A DNA stretch of 64,000 nt from DATGMS01 sp035303945 (GTDB lineage Bacteria; Bacteroidota; Bacteroidia; Cytophagales; Cyclobacteriaceae), in assembly GCA_035303945.1 (NCBI GenBank), contig DATGQZ010000043.1, positions 1 through 64,000 of the forward strand, given 5' to 3'. Below the pieces are notes generated by a model that saw only the letters and a list, made by a program, of their open reading frames with translations, was not told where the DNA came from and searched no databases. Position numbers and translations under genes: made by a program. The first letter of the stretch is position 1; the number at the start of each line of letters is the position of its first letter. This document shows, piece after piece, positions 9,397 through 18,154 of the stretch.

Positions 9397-9646
9397 ATTT
9401 GTTTGTAGAAATTTTTATTTAGCTATTGTTTGATGCGTCATTGCAGGTGAAGGAGGTCAGGCACTGGCTGCTTGTTCTGTATCACCTTATGAAATGGTGA
9501 TATACTTATCCTATCCGCCTCGTACTTTAATACGCTCCATTAACCCGAAAGGGCTATCTAATGTCATTATGGTTACGCTTTTGAAATACAGGTATTGGGC
9601 TAACCGGTTAGGAACTGGCATCTTGATAGCCGATTATAGGAACGAT
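9397..9646. other. Noncoding stretch with two small inverted repeats
   Basis: This 250-base region lies between the start of the TIM-barrel gene and the end of the gamma-glutamyltranspeptidase gene. It holds a 7-bp stem with a 9-base loop (TATCACC at 9480-9486, GGTGATA at 9496-9502) and a perfect 12-base palindrome, CTAACCGGTTAG, at 9600-9611. Neither is followed by a clear T-run, so they are not convincing terminators. The palindrome could be a regulator site for the TIM-barrel gene, but nothing else supports that. Confidence 0.4.
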
Positions 9647-11362
9647 TCAAAAGCCTCCTGCCCAATCATCTCCTCTTGGATCGGCAGCACCCTCAAGTCT
9701 GCCATCTGGTTTTACAAGTATTGCATCTACCCTCCCAATGCTGCCGCGGGGAGAAATCCTGTGGCCCATGCCTTCTAAAGCTTTGCGAACCGCATCATTG
9801 ATGGCCCCAGCTTCGGGTTGTATTTCATCCGGCTTCCATTGGTGATGGATTCTCTTCGCTTTGACCGCCTCGGTCATCGTCATCTCGTGAGCAATGACAT
9901 TCAGGATCGTCTGAAAAACTGAGGTTATAATAGTAGAACCACCGGGCGTGCCCACGACCATAAATAGTTTCTTGTCCTTTTCTACAATTGTGGGCGTCAT
10001 CGCACTTAGCATTCTTTTTTCTGGTTCGATGGCATTCGCTGCCCCACCTAACAGCCCATAAAGATTAGGCACGCCGGGCTTGCTGCTGAAGTCATCCATT
10101 TCGTTGTTTAACAAGAAGCCTGCACCTTTCACAAATACCTTCGCACCATAAGCAGCATTGATGGTGGTGGTGACTGATACTGCCATCCCCTCTGTATCTA
10201 CTATGGAGTAATGGGTGGTCTCTTCACTTTCTTTAGGTTGAGGCAGCTCCATCGGTTGGACTTCCTCACTTGGTGTAGCCTTGTGGAGATCGATTTGCTT
10301 TACCCTACTGCCTAAATACTGAGGGGCTAGCATTTCTTGTTGTGGAACCTCCCAAAAATCTGGATCACCCAAGTGTTTCGCACGATCGGCATACACCCTG
10401 CGTTCCATTTCAGTCATTAAATGGATCGTTTGCGGGCTGTGATGTCCGGATGCTGCAAGATCAAAATGTTCTGCCATTCCTAACAGCTGGTTTAGTGCGA
10501 TGCCCCCACTGCTGGGCGGTCCCATACTGATGATTTTGTAGCCTTTGTAATTGCCGATAACCGGATCACGCCACTTCGAATGGTATAATTGAAGATCCTC
10601 CAACGTAATAATTCCATTACCAGCCTCCATTTCTTCAACAATTAAACGGGCAGTTTCTCCCGCATAAAAGCCGTCCCTACCTTTTTTCTTGATGCGTTTG
10701 AGTGTCCGGGCGAGGTCCTTCTGCTTTAAGTTATCGCCTTGTTGCCACGAATCGCTTTTGACCAACGGAATAGCAAGGCTGTCCCGGTTATAGTTGATGA
10801 AGGTCTGTCGCAAGCTGTTGTAATTCCCAGCTTGCTGTTCGGTAATCACAAAGCCCTTTTGTGCCAATTGTATGGCTGGCTGTATTAGTATCTTAAAAGG
10901 CAATTTGCCAAACTTTTGGTGGGCTTTGATCATGCCGTCCACGGATCCCGGTACACCTGCGGCTTTTTGCCCATTTAGGCTTAATCCGGGAACTACTTCC
11001 CCTTCCTCATCCAAGTACATCGCTTCATAAGCTGAGAGGGGTGCTTTTTCTCGAAAGTCCAAGGTGTAGGCTTCTCCTGTGTTATCGCGCATCACCATAA
11101 AGCCTCCCCCTCCAATATTGCCGGCAGATGGATACACTACCGCCAAAGCAAAGTGCACAGCCACCATCGCATCGACGGCATTGCCTCCTCTGGCTAATAT
11201 GTCAAGTCCTACTTTCGTTGCTTCGGGATGTGCAGTGACCACCATGGCTTTCGATCCATAAGCTGTCTTTCCAAATTCGGCCGCAGGATGGATTCCTTTG
11301 CAGGAGATTCCGATAAAAAGTAAGCAAAATGCTGCCCATGCGGGGCTGGTGATCTTTTTCAT
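9647..11362 (-). CDS. ggt: Gamma-glutamyltranspeptidase, exported
   Basis: This 571-residue precursor is cleaved in the family into large and small subunits. The processing site should fall before Thr382 in TTHYSIVD, which becomes the N-terminal nucleophile. The small subunit also shows VSVTTTINAAYG, LLNNEMDDF and the GTPGGSTI oxyanion loop. The enzyme transfers or hydrolyses the gamma-glutamyl group of glutathione and related compounds outside the cytoplasm. The N-terminus is a signal peptide ending in LLFIGISC, so Cys21 may be lipidated, although the lipobox is loose. The ATG at 11362 is supported by the signal peptide that follows. Upstream lies the gap terminator, so it probably has its own promoter. 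Confidence 0.95.
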   Translation of the reverse strand: MKKITSPAWAAFCLLFIGISCKGIHPAAEFGKTAYGSKAMVVTAHPEATKVGLDILARGGNAVDAMVAVHFALAVVYPSAGNIGGGGFMVMRDNTGEAYTLDFREKAPLSAYEAMYLDEEGEVVPGLSLNGQKAAGVPGSVDGMIKAHQKFGKLPFKILIQPAIQLAQKGFVITEQQAGNYNSLRQTFINYNRDSLAIPLVKSDSWQQGDNLKQKDLARTLKRIKKKGRDGFYAGETARLIVEEMEAGNGIITLEDLQLYHSKWRDPVIGNYKGYKIISMGPPSSGGIALNQLLGMAEHFDLAASGHHSPQTIHLMTEMERRVYADRAKHLGDPDFWEVPQQEMLAPQYLGSRVKQIDLHKATPSEEVQPMELPQPKESEETTHYSIVDTEGMAVSVTTTINAAYGAKVFVKGAGFLLNNEMDDFSSKPGVPNLYGLLGGAANAIEPEKRMLSAMTPTIVEKDKKLFMVVGTPGGSTIITSVFQTILNVIAHEMTMTEAVKAKRIHHQWKPDEIQPEAGAINDAVRKALEGMGHRISPRGSIGRVDAILVKPDGRLEGAADPRGDDWAGGF

Positions 11363-11482
11363 AAAAGCAATAAGTAATTAGCTGTAAAAAGGGCTAAGGC
11401 TGCCATTTAAGCTTCTAAAGTAGAAAAAAATCTCACAGGGAAAAAATGCATGCCAGTTGTGGAAGAAGCTGCTTGTAGTAAC

Positions 11483-11516
11483 AAAAAAGGTACAGACTAT
11501 AGCCTGTACCTTTTTT
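11483..11516 (-). terminator. Rho-independent terminator, bidirectional form, downstream of gap
   Basis: A 7-bp stem GGTACAG (11489-11495) / CTGTACC (11504-11510) with an 8-base loop is flanked by A6 on the left and T6 on the right. On the minus strand it lies about 20 bases past the gap stop and ends in a U-run. The symmetric flanks would also let it stop plus-strand transcripts. Confidence 0.85.
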
Positions 11517-11536
11517 AATAAAGTATTTATCAAAGC

Positions 11537-12541
11537 TTATTTGCCTGCAATGTAGGCAACAAGGTCAACCACTTTGTTGGAATAACCCCACTCGTTGTCA
11601 TACCAAGCAACTAATTTCACAAAAGTATCGCTCAATTGGATTCCGGCAGTCGCATCAAAGATAGATGTTCTTGGATCACCAATAAAATCGTTAGAAACAA
11701 CCGCATCTTCAGTATAACCCAAAATGCCTTTCAATTCTCCTTCAGAAGCTTCTTTGATCTTAGCACAAATTTCTTCGTAGGAAGCTGGGTTTTTCAATCT
11801 TACAGTCAAGTCCACTACAGACACGTCAGGCGTTGGAACACGGAAGGACATACCTGTCAATTTACCGTTAAGTTCAGGTATAACTTTACCAACCGCTTTA
11901 GCAGCACCGGTAGATGATGGGATGATGTTTTGTCCCGCACCACGTCCACCTCTCCAGTCTTTGGCTGAAGGACCATCAACGGTTTTTTGCGTAGCAGTAG
12001 TAGCATGTACAGTAGTCATCAAGCCTTCTTCAATTCCCCAGTTATCATGAACCACTTTGGCCAAGGGAGCAAGACAGTTAGTTGTACATGAAGCGTTTGA
12101 AACAAACACCATGTCAGGGGTAAAGGTTGACTCGTTAACGCCCATTACAAACATAGGTGTATCATCTTTCGAAGGAGCTGACATTACCACTCTTTTAGCA
12201 CCGGCATCGATATGGCCTTGCGCAGTTTCCTTGGTCAAGAATAAACCTGTAGATTCTACGATAATCTCTGCACCCACTTCATTCCACTTCAGGTTAGCCG
12301 GGCTCTTTTCAGCAGTAACTCGGATCTCCTGACCATTGACTACCAGTTTTCCGTCTCTTACTTCAACTTCACCTTTGAACTGTCCGTGGGTGGAGTCATA
12401 TTTCAGCATATAAGCCATGTATTCAGCATCAATAAGATCATTGATGCCTACAATTTGAATATCATCTCTTTCTTGGGCTGCTCGGAAAACCAATCGGCCG
12501 ATCCTTCCGAAACCATTAATACCAACTTTAATCTTTGTCAT
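11537..12541 (-). CDS. gap: Glyceraldehyde-3-phosphate dehydrogenase, type I
   Basis: This 334-residue enzyme of glycolysis and gluconeogenesis converts glyceraldehyde 3-phosphate, phosphate and NAD to 1,3-bisphosphoglycerate. It has the NAD-binding INGFGRIGRLVFRA motif, the catalytic SNASCTTNCLAPL with nucleophile Cys152, general base His179 in TTVHATTATQ, and the C-terminal WYDNEWGYSNK. Length is standard. Asp at VGIND favours NAD over NADP. It stands alone, with a strong terminator downstream and a long noncoding region upstream that it shares with the divergent arginine cluster. Confidence 0.98.
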   Translation of the reverse strand: MTKIKVGINGFGRIGRLVFRAAQERDDIQIVGINDLIDAEYMAYMLKYDSTHGQFKGEVEVRDGKLVVNGQEIRVTAEKSPANLKWNEVGAEIIVESTGLFLTKETAQGHIDAGAKRVVMSAPSKDDTPMFVMGVNESTFTPDMVFVSNASCTTNCLAPLAKVVHDNWGIEEGLMTTVHATTATQKTVDGPSAKDWRGGRGAGQNIIPSSTGAAKAVGKVIPELNGKLTGMSFRVPTPDVSVVDLTVRLKNPASYEEICAKIKEASEGELKGILGYTEDAVVSNDFIGDPRTSIFDATAGIQLSDTFVKLVAWYDNEWGYSNKVVDLVAYIAGK

Positions 12542-13084
12542 AATCTAGTATAATTGTTTTTAGGTTTAATAAAAGTCATTGCTTCTAACTATCCACCGCC
12601 TCAGCCAACGCCCAATGGTATAACGGTGGCTTCCTAACAATAATTCCTTTATCGGACAACTACCTCCTAGAAATCCAAATAATATGTTAGTGCAAAGGCT
12701 TAGGGTAGATTTCTGAATCTAAAGTAGATCAGCGTCAAAATTATTAAAATAAAACTTAGCAAGGAAATTTTTAAGTTAAAGTATTTTTTACTTGTATTTC
12801 TGTTGAAAAATGCGAAAATTTGTGCCTTCATAATGAAAGAGCTACAAGAAATAACATCCACCGTTTATTCCACTGATATTTTGTCAGGCGGTGCTTCTTT
12901 GCCTCTATTTTTTCATATAAGGACTTATAGACAGACCTTTAGGGCCTAGTCCCTGTGTTATTTATTGGTTTCCTACGTGGAAGCCACATTTCCGCAATAC
13001 TTTCCTTTAATTTCATTTACAGATGCAGTCCTAGCAATAGGTGCGTATTTCAATTAATTTACCCAAACTTCGCCATACTACATC
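12542..13084. other. Long divergent intergenic region between gap and the arginine cluster
   Basis: This 543-base AT-rich region has no convincing gene. It must carry the promoter of gap on the minus strand and that of the GNAT/arginine genes on the plus strand. A candidate minus-strand -7 element is listed separately. On the plus strand I found no full TAnnTTTG. A 38-codon open frame starting at 12833 is noted but not called. Confidence 0.6.
12736..12743 (-). promoter_or_regulatory. Candidate Bacteroidota -7 box for gap
   Basis: On the minus strand this reads TAATTTTG, matching the Bacteroidota -7 consensus TAnnTTTG. A TTG that could serve as -33 lies 16 bases upstream (12760-12762), slightly closer than usual. 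It would give a leader of roughly 190 bases. Such motifs arise by chance in AT-rich DNA. Confidence 0.3.
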
Positions 13085-13756
13085 ATGATAATGGTAGAGC
13101 AAAAATTCAAAGTTGTCGTTGCTGGAGAGCAGCACAGTCACTTTGCTGAAATCATCACCAAGGAGATGGAAGCTTCCGCCAAGGCCCGCGGTACCGGTAT
13201 AGCCAAACGATCTCCTGAGTACATCAAAACCAAAATGGCAGAAGGAAAAGCTGTCATTGCCTTTAGTGAAGAAGGTGAATGGGCTGGCTTCTGCTATATT
13301 GAAGCTTGGAGTCACGGCAAGTATGTCGCCAATTCAGGCTTAATCGTTTCACCCAATTTCCGGAAATCCGGATTGGCGCGCCAAATTAAAAGAGAGGTAT
13401 TTAAGCTGAGTCGGGCCAAGTATCCAGATGCAAAGATTTTTGGCCTGACAACTGGCGCAGCCGTAATGAAGATTAACTCCGAACTTGGTTATTATCCCGT
13501 AAGCTATTCAGACCTTACCGATGATGAGGAATTCTGGAAAGGTTGCCAAAGCTGTGTGAACTATGAAATCTTGAAAAGCAAAAACCGTCAGAATTGTCTC
13601 TGCACGGCCATGCTTTATGTGCCCAAACCACAGGAACAGCAGCCGGAAACCATCCTGAGAAGTGACTTTAAAAAGAATTTGGGTCTTTTTGAACGATGGG
13701 TACGCCTAAAGAAATACGTGCTTTTGAACCTAAAAAAAAGTAAGGACAAGTCTTAA
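13085..13756 (+). CDS. GNAT acyltransferase, likely N-acylglutamate synthase of the arginine cluster
   Basis: This 223-residue GNAT acyltransferase has the acyl-CoA-binding loop in NFRKSGLARQIKRE after the strand SGLIVSPNF. It is first in an otherwise complete arginine cluster that has no argA or argJ, so the simplest inference is that it acylates glutamate with acetyl-CoA or succinyl-CoA. The C-terminal third has CQSC and, 16 residues on, CLC, a possible metal-binding knuckle not usual for GNAT enzymes. A second ATG at 13091 is an equally possible start. It is separated from argG by 111 bases holding a strong stem-loop. Confidence 0.78.
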   Translation: MIMVEQKFKVVVAGEQHSHFAEIITKEMEASAKARGTGIAKRSPEYIKTKMAEGKAVIAFSEEGEWAGFCYIEAWSHGKYVANSGLIVSPNFRKSGLARQIKREVFKLSRAKYPDAKIFGLTTGAAVMKINSELGYYPVSYSDLTDDEEFWKGCQSCVNYEILKSKNRQNCLCTAMLYVPKPQEQQPETILRSDFKKNLGLFERWVRLKKYVLLNLKKSKDKS

Positions 13757-13800
13757 ACATACCTAAGCCGGCCAAAAGCCGGTGGATTAATTGGTTCCTT

Positions 13801-13831
13801 GAACGTTGTGCTTTAGTTTAGCACAGCGTTC
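13801..13831 (+). promoter_or_regulatory. Strong stem-loop between the GNAT gene and argG
   Basis: GAACGTTGTGCT (13801-13812) pairs with AGCACAGCGTTC (13820-13831) over 12 bp with one G-U pair, around a 7-base loop. No T-run follows, so it is not a classic terminator. It could act in attenuation, RNA processing or as a protein-binding site setting GNAT expression apart from argGCDFBEH. A smaller CCGGC/GCCGG stem lies just upstream, around 13768-13784. Confidence 0.6.
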
Positions 13832-13867
13832 TACATCAAGTTTACATTCATTAACAGAAATCCATAT

Positions 13868-15070
13868 ATGAAAAAAGTAGTTTTAGCCTATAGCGGCGGA
13901 TTAGACACCACTTTTTGCGCACTCCACCTTAACCAAGAACGAGGTTTTGAAGTGCATGCTGTGTTGGTAAATACAGGCGGCTTTGGGGAAGATGAACTAA
14001 AGCAAATTGAAGAAAGGGCCACACAGTTGAAAGTAGCTTCCTTTACAGTCTTGGATGTACGTGACACCTATTATAAAGAGGTAATCAAATACCTGATTTT
14101 TGGCAACGTACTCAAAAACCAAACCTATCCCCTATCCGTCAGTGCTGAAAGGATTCTCCAGGCAAAAGCTTTGGCAGAATATGCGAAAAGAATAAAAGCT
14201 ACAGCTATCGCCCACGGCAGTACCGGCGCAGGCAATGACCAGGTGCGCTTTGATATGATTTTCCAAACCATCATTCCTGATGTGGAAATCATCACACCGA
14301 TTCGGGACCTGAAGTTAAGCCGCGAAGCAGAAATCGACTATTTGAAAAAGCATGGGGTGAGCATGAATTTCGAAAAGGCGGTTTATTCCATCAACAAAGG
14401 AATATGGGGAACCTCCGTAGGAGGCAAGGAGACATTAACCTCCGACCAGACCTTACCGGAAGAAGCATATCCCAGTCAATTGACCAAAGAAGAACCGTCC
14501 ACCATTTCGCTTCACTTCGAACAGGGAGAATTGAAAGGTGTAAATGAGGAGAAATTTGACAATCCTGTCGATGCGATATTAAAAGCGCAGGAATTGGCAG
14601 CGCCTTATGCTATTGGCCGCGATATCCATGTCGGTGACACCATTATTGGGATCAAAGGCCGTGTAGGCTTCGAAGCTGCAGCACCCATGATCATCATCAA
14701 GGGCCATCAGCTTTTGGAAAAACATACCTTGACCAAATGGCAAACCTTCTGGAAAAATCAGTTAAGCGAATTTTACGGCAACCACCTGCATGAAGGGCAT
14801 TATCTTGATCCGGTGATGAGAAACCTGGAGAAATTTCTTGCTGATACGCAAACCTATGTTACCGGTGAAGTAAAGGTGCTTTTACAACCTTACCGTTTTA
14901 CGTTGGTCGGCATCAATTCAGCCCACGACTTAATGTCCTCCAAATTTGGCAGCTATGGAGAGATGAACAAAGGATACACCGGAGAAGATGTCAAAGGTTT
15001 CACCAAGATTCTGGGTAATCAGACCGCCATTTTTCATAAGGTTAATTCAAGCTTAGCATCTGATGAATAA
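13868..15070 (+). CDS. argG: Argininosuccinate synthase
   Basis: This 400-residue enzyme joins citrulline and aspartate with ATP to give argininosuccinate. The N-terminal ATP pyrophosphatase loop is clear in VVLAYSGGLDTTF. AIAHGSTGAGNDQVRFD and NKGIWGTSVGG match the nucleotide- and substrate-binding segments of the family. The sequence is the divergent form seen in Bacteroidota. It overlaps argC by 8 bases, which shows translational coupling. It follows the GNAT gene after a 111-base gap with a stem-loop. Confidence 0.96.
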   Translation: MKKVVLAYSGGLDTTFCALHLNQERGFEVHAVLVNTGGFGEDELKQIEERATQLKVASFTVLDVRDTYYKEVIKYLIFGNVLKNQTYPLSVSAERILQAKALAEYAKRIKATAIAHGSTGAGNDQVRFDMIFQTIIPDVEIITPIRDLKLSREAEIDYLKKHGVSMNFEKAVYSINKGIWGTSVGGKETLTSDQTLPEEAYPSQLTKEEPSTISLHFEQGELKGVNEEKFDNPVDAILKAQELAAPYAIGRDIHVGDTIIGIKGRVGFEAAAPMIIIKGHQLLEKHTLTKWQTFWKNQLSEFYGNHLHEGHYLDPVMRNLEKFLADTQTYVTGEVKVLLQPYRFTLVGINSAHDLMSSKFGSYGEMNKGYTGEDVKGFTKILGNQTAIFHKVNSSLASDE

Positions 15071-16031
15071 AATAAGAACAGCTATCATAGGGGCAGCAGG
15101 TTATACGGGAGGAGAACTGATCCGCTTGTTGATCCACCATCCCCAATGTGAACTGGTATCCATTCATAGCAACAGCCAAAAAGGAAAAAAGCTCGCAGAG
15201 GTACATCCGGATTTAATTGGTGAGTCCGATCTGATCTTCACGGACCAAGTTTCTGTGGAAGGTATAGATGCCGTTTTTCTAGGACTGCCGCACGGCGAAG
15301 CCAAGCCTTTTCTTGAGGAGCATCGCTTCAGTCCGGATACGGTTATCATCGATTTGAGTACAGACTTTCGTGACGAATCCAATGGCTTTCTCTATGGATT
15401 GCCTGAGACAAAAAGACGGGAAATCCAGCAGGCAAAAAGAATTGCCAATCCAGGCTGCTTTGCAACCGGTATTCAGTTGGCCCTAATACCAGCAGTAGCC
15501 AACGGACTTATCCAGCAGACGGTGCATGTCACAGGCATCACAGGAAGCACAGGTGCCGGTAAAAAGCTTAGCGAAACGACGCATTTTAGCCAAAGAAATC
15601 AAAACATTTCTGTATACAAGCTTTTTACGCACCAGCATCAAAAAGAGATTAAGCAGACCTTCCAGTTTCTTCAGCCTAACTATAACCAAGAAATGCTGTT
15701 TGTCCCTTACAGAGGTAATTTCAGCCGGGGCATTTGGATTACCGCCTATTTTCCTTTTGAAGGGACGGAAGCAGAAGCTTACGCACTTTATGAAGGTTTT
15801 TACAAAGATGCTGCCTTTACCCATGTATCCCGTCAGGATATTGACCTGAAGCAGGTGGTCAACACCAATAAATGTATTATCCATTTGAAAAAGGAAGCCG
15901 GCCAATTGGTGGTGTATGCGATCATCGACAACTTACTTAAAGGCGCTTCGGGACAGGCAGTGCAAAATTTGAATCTTGCTTTCGGTCTGGATGAAAAGGC
16001 CGGCTTAAACTTGAAAAGTATCGCTTTTTAA
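15063..16031 (+). CDS. argC: N-acetyl-gamma-glutamyl-phosphate reductase
   Basis: This 322-residue NADPH-dependent reductase converts N-acyl-glutamyl phosphate to the semialdehyde. It has the Rossmann motif AAIIGAAGYTGGELIRL-type start and the active-site Cys132 in ANPGCFATG, with HFSQRNQN and THQHQKEI further on. In this pathway type the acyl group may be succinyl rather than acetyl. The start ATG overlaps the end of argG by 8 bases, and argD follows after 12 bases. Confidence 0.95.
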   Translation: MNKIRTAIIGAAGYTGGELIRLLIHHPQCELVSIHSNSQKGKKLAEVHPDLIGESDLIFTDQVSVEGIDAVFLGLPHGEAKPFLEEHRFSPDTVIIDLSTDFRDESNGFLYGLPETKRREIQQAKRIANPGCFATGIQLALIPAVANGLIQQTVHVTGITGSTGAGKKLSETTHFSQRNQNISVYKLFTHQHQKEIKQTFQFLQPNYNQEMLFVPYRGNFSRGIWITAYFPFEGTEAEAYALYEGFYKDAAFTHVSRQDIDLKQVVNTNKCIIHLKKEAGQLVVYAIIDNLLKGASGQAVQNLNLAFGLDEKAGLNLKSIAF

Positions 16032-16043
16032 CCCGCTACAAAC

Positions 16044-17189
16044 ATGAAACCCTTTGACGTCTACCCGCTAATTAATATAACTCCTGTCCGTGCCCAGGGC
16101 TCTCGTTTATGGGACGATCAGGGCCAAGAGTATATCGATCTATATGGTGGTCATGCTGTGATTTCCATAGGGCATAACCATCAGCACTTCAACCAAAGAT
16201 TGAAGGACCAGCTGGATAAAATCACGTTTTATTCGAACTCTGTGCAGATCCCCATACAGCAAGAGCTAGCCAGCAAATTGGGAGAGCTGTCAGGATATGC
16301 TGACTACCATCTCTTTCTGTGCAACTCCGGTGCTGAGGCCAATGAAAATGCGCTTAAATTGGCATCTTTTGATACTGGCAAGGCAGGATTTATTTCATTT
16401 TCGGGCGCATTCCATGGAAGGACATCAGGTGCGGTGGCCTTGACTGACAACCCCAAAATTGTTGCGCCATTTAATAAAGATCACCAGACCTCCATCCTGC
16501 CTTTTGGCGACTTGGTAGCGGTAGAGCAGCGACTTCAGCATGGAGACATTGCGGGTGTGATTATAGAGGGGATTCAAGGCATCAACGGCATTCAAGTGCC
16601 CGAGCCCTCATTTTTATTGGGATTGGCAACACTCTGTAAGCAGTATGGCAGCAAACTCATTTTGGATGAAGTGCAGTCAGGCTATGCGCGCACCGGTCGC
16701 TTCTTTGCCCACCAATGGGTCGAAGGACTGCAGCCTGACCTGATCACTACGGCCAAGGGCATGGGCAATGGCTATCCTATTGGTGGGGTATTAATCCATC
16801 CAGATTTCAAAGCTTCTTTTGGACTGCTGGGAACGACCTTTGGAGGGAATCATTTGGCATGTGCCGCGGGATTAGCCGTCTTAGAAGTCATTGAAGAGGA
16901 AAACCTTATGAAGGTGGCGGCAGAATCAGGCGATTTTCTGATGGACAGCCTGCGACACACCGAGGGTGTGCTACAAGTACGTGGGAAGGGTTTGATGGTT
17001 GGGGTAGACTTGGATCGTGAAGCGGCACCTGTACGAAACGAGTTGATTAAAAATCATCATATTTTCACAGGGAGCTCTTCTGGAAAAAACACTATTCGCC
17101 TGTTGCCTCCTCTCAACATTCCGAGAAAAGACTTAACTTTATTTTTAGAAAGCATTCAAAACGTATTGACGCAGCCACAATACCATTAA
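16044..17189 (+). CDS. argD: N-acyl-ornithine aminotransferase (acetyl- or succinyl-)
   Basis: This 381-residue class III PLP aminotransferase converts N-acyl-glutamate semialdehyde to N-acyl-ornithine using glutamate as amino donor. PLP-binding Lys238 lies in TTAKGMGNGYPIGG, Asp208 in LILDEVQSGYARTG holds the pyridine ring, and NSGAEANE binds the phosphate. Length is normal. It sits between argC and argF' with gaps of 12 and 11 bases, clearly in one transcript. Confidence 0.95.
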   Translation: MKPFDVYPLINITPVRAQGSRLWDDQGQEYIDLYGGHAVISIGHNHQHFNQRLKDQLDKITFYSNSVQIPIQQELASKLGELSGYADYHLFLCNSGAEANENALKLASFDTGKAGFISFSGAFHGRTSGAVALTDNPKIVAPFNKDHQTSILPFGDLVAVEQRLQHGDIAGVIIEGIQGINGIQVPEPSFLLGLATLCKQYGSKLILDEVQSGYARTGRFFAHQWVEGLQPDLITTAKGMGNGYPIGGVLIHPDFKASFGLLGTTFGGNHLACAAGLAVLEVIEEENLMKVAAESGDFLMDSLRHTEGVLQVRGKGLMVGVDLDREAAPVRNELIKNHHIFTGSSSGKNTIRLLPPLNIPRKDLTLFLESIQNVLTQPQYH

Positions 17190-17200
17190 CCAATAGTTGA

Positions 17201-18154
17201 ATGAACCAGTTTATCAAATTTGAAAATCAGCAACTTGCACTTCAGCTCATCGATCAGGCTTTGGCTTTCAAGCAGCAGCCTTTAGTGAATCAACAAAAGG
17301 GCAAAGGAAAGAGAATAGGCTTAATATTTTTAAATCCCAGTTTGCGTACTAGGGTCAGTACACAGATAGCCGCAGCTAATTTAGGAATGGAATCCATCGT
17401 GATGAACATGGACAAGGAGGGCTGGGCTTTGGAAATGGGCGACGGTGTGGTAATGAATAAGGATAAGGTAGAGCATATTAAAGATGCCGCTGCGGTTTTG
17501 GGAAGTTATTTTGACATCCTTGCCGTCAGGGCCTTCCCTTCATTGACCAACAAAAAAGAGGATGTAGAAGATTTCGTCCTCCATCAATTTATCAAATATA
17601 GTGGCATTCCTGTGGTAAGTTTGGAAAGTGCCACCCGCCACCCTCTTCAGAGCCTTGCTGACATGATCACAATCAAAGAGCAACATGTGCAAAAAAAGCG
17701 ACCAAAGGTGGTACTGACTTGGGCGCCTCATATTAAGGCAATTCCTCATGCCGTAGCCAATTCCTTTACAGAATGGGCTTTGGGATGCGGGCATGATCTT
17801 ACCATCACCCATCCCGCCGGTTATGAGTTGGATCCTGCTTTTACCCAGTCCGCTTCTATCGAATACAATCAAGCCAAGGCATTGGAAGATGCCGACTTTG
17901 TGTATGTGAAGAACTGGAGCAGCTTCAATGACTATGGTAAGATCATTCATGTAGATAAGTCTTGGTTGCTTACAGAGGAGAAGTTGAAAGAAGCACCATC
18001 AGCTAAAATCATGCATTGCCTTCCCGTACGGAGAAACCTTGAGCTGTCAGATGAATTGTTGGACAGCCCTAGAAGCTTGGTACAGGAACAGGCTAAAAAC
18101 CGCATATATGCCGCTCAGGCAGTATTGGACGCCATCTTATCAAATAGAGGATGA
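17201..18154 (+). CDS. argF': N-acyl-ornithine carbamoyltransferase (argF' type)
   Basis: This 317-residue transcarbamylase belongs to the N-succinyl/N-acetyl-ornithine group, not to classical ornithine carbamoyltransferase. It has the carbamoyl phosphate loop SLRTR (48-52), ATRHPLQSLADM and HCLPVRRN. It lines up without gaps at its N-terminus with the Bacteroides fragilis succinyl-ornithine enzyme as I recall it. At residue 90, where that enzyme has Pro and the Xanthomonas acetyl-ornithine enzyme has Glu, this one has Val (NKDKVEH). So the acyl group used here is not settled. The stop overlaps the argB start by 4 bases (ATGA). Confidence 0.92.
   Translation: MNQFIKFENQQLALQLIDQALAFKQQPLVNQQKGKGKRIGLIFLNPSLRTRVSTQIAAANLGMESIVMNMDKEGWALEMGDGVVMNKDKVEHIKDAAAVLGSYFDILAVRAFPSLTNKKEDVEDFVLHQFIKYSGIPVVSLESATRHPLQSLADMITIKEQHVQKKRPKVVLTWAPHIKAIPHAVANSFTEWALGCGHDLTITHPAGYELDPAFTQSASIEYNQAKALEDADFVYVKNWSSFNDYGKIIHVDKSWLLTEEKLKEAPSAKIMHCLPVRRNLELSDELLDSPRSLVQEQAKNRIYAAQAVLDAILSNRG

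Noticed and set aside
12833..12949. A 38-codon open frame upstream of the arginine cluster, as a possible leader peptide
   Set aside because: It has only two Arg codons near its end, no linked terminator/antiterminator, and no sign of a ribosome-binding context beyond chance.
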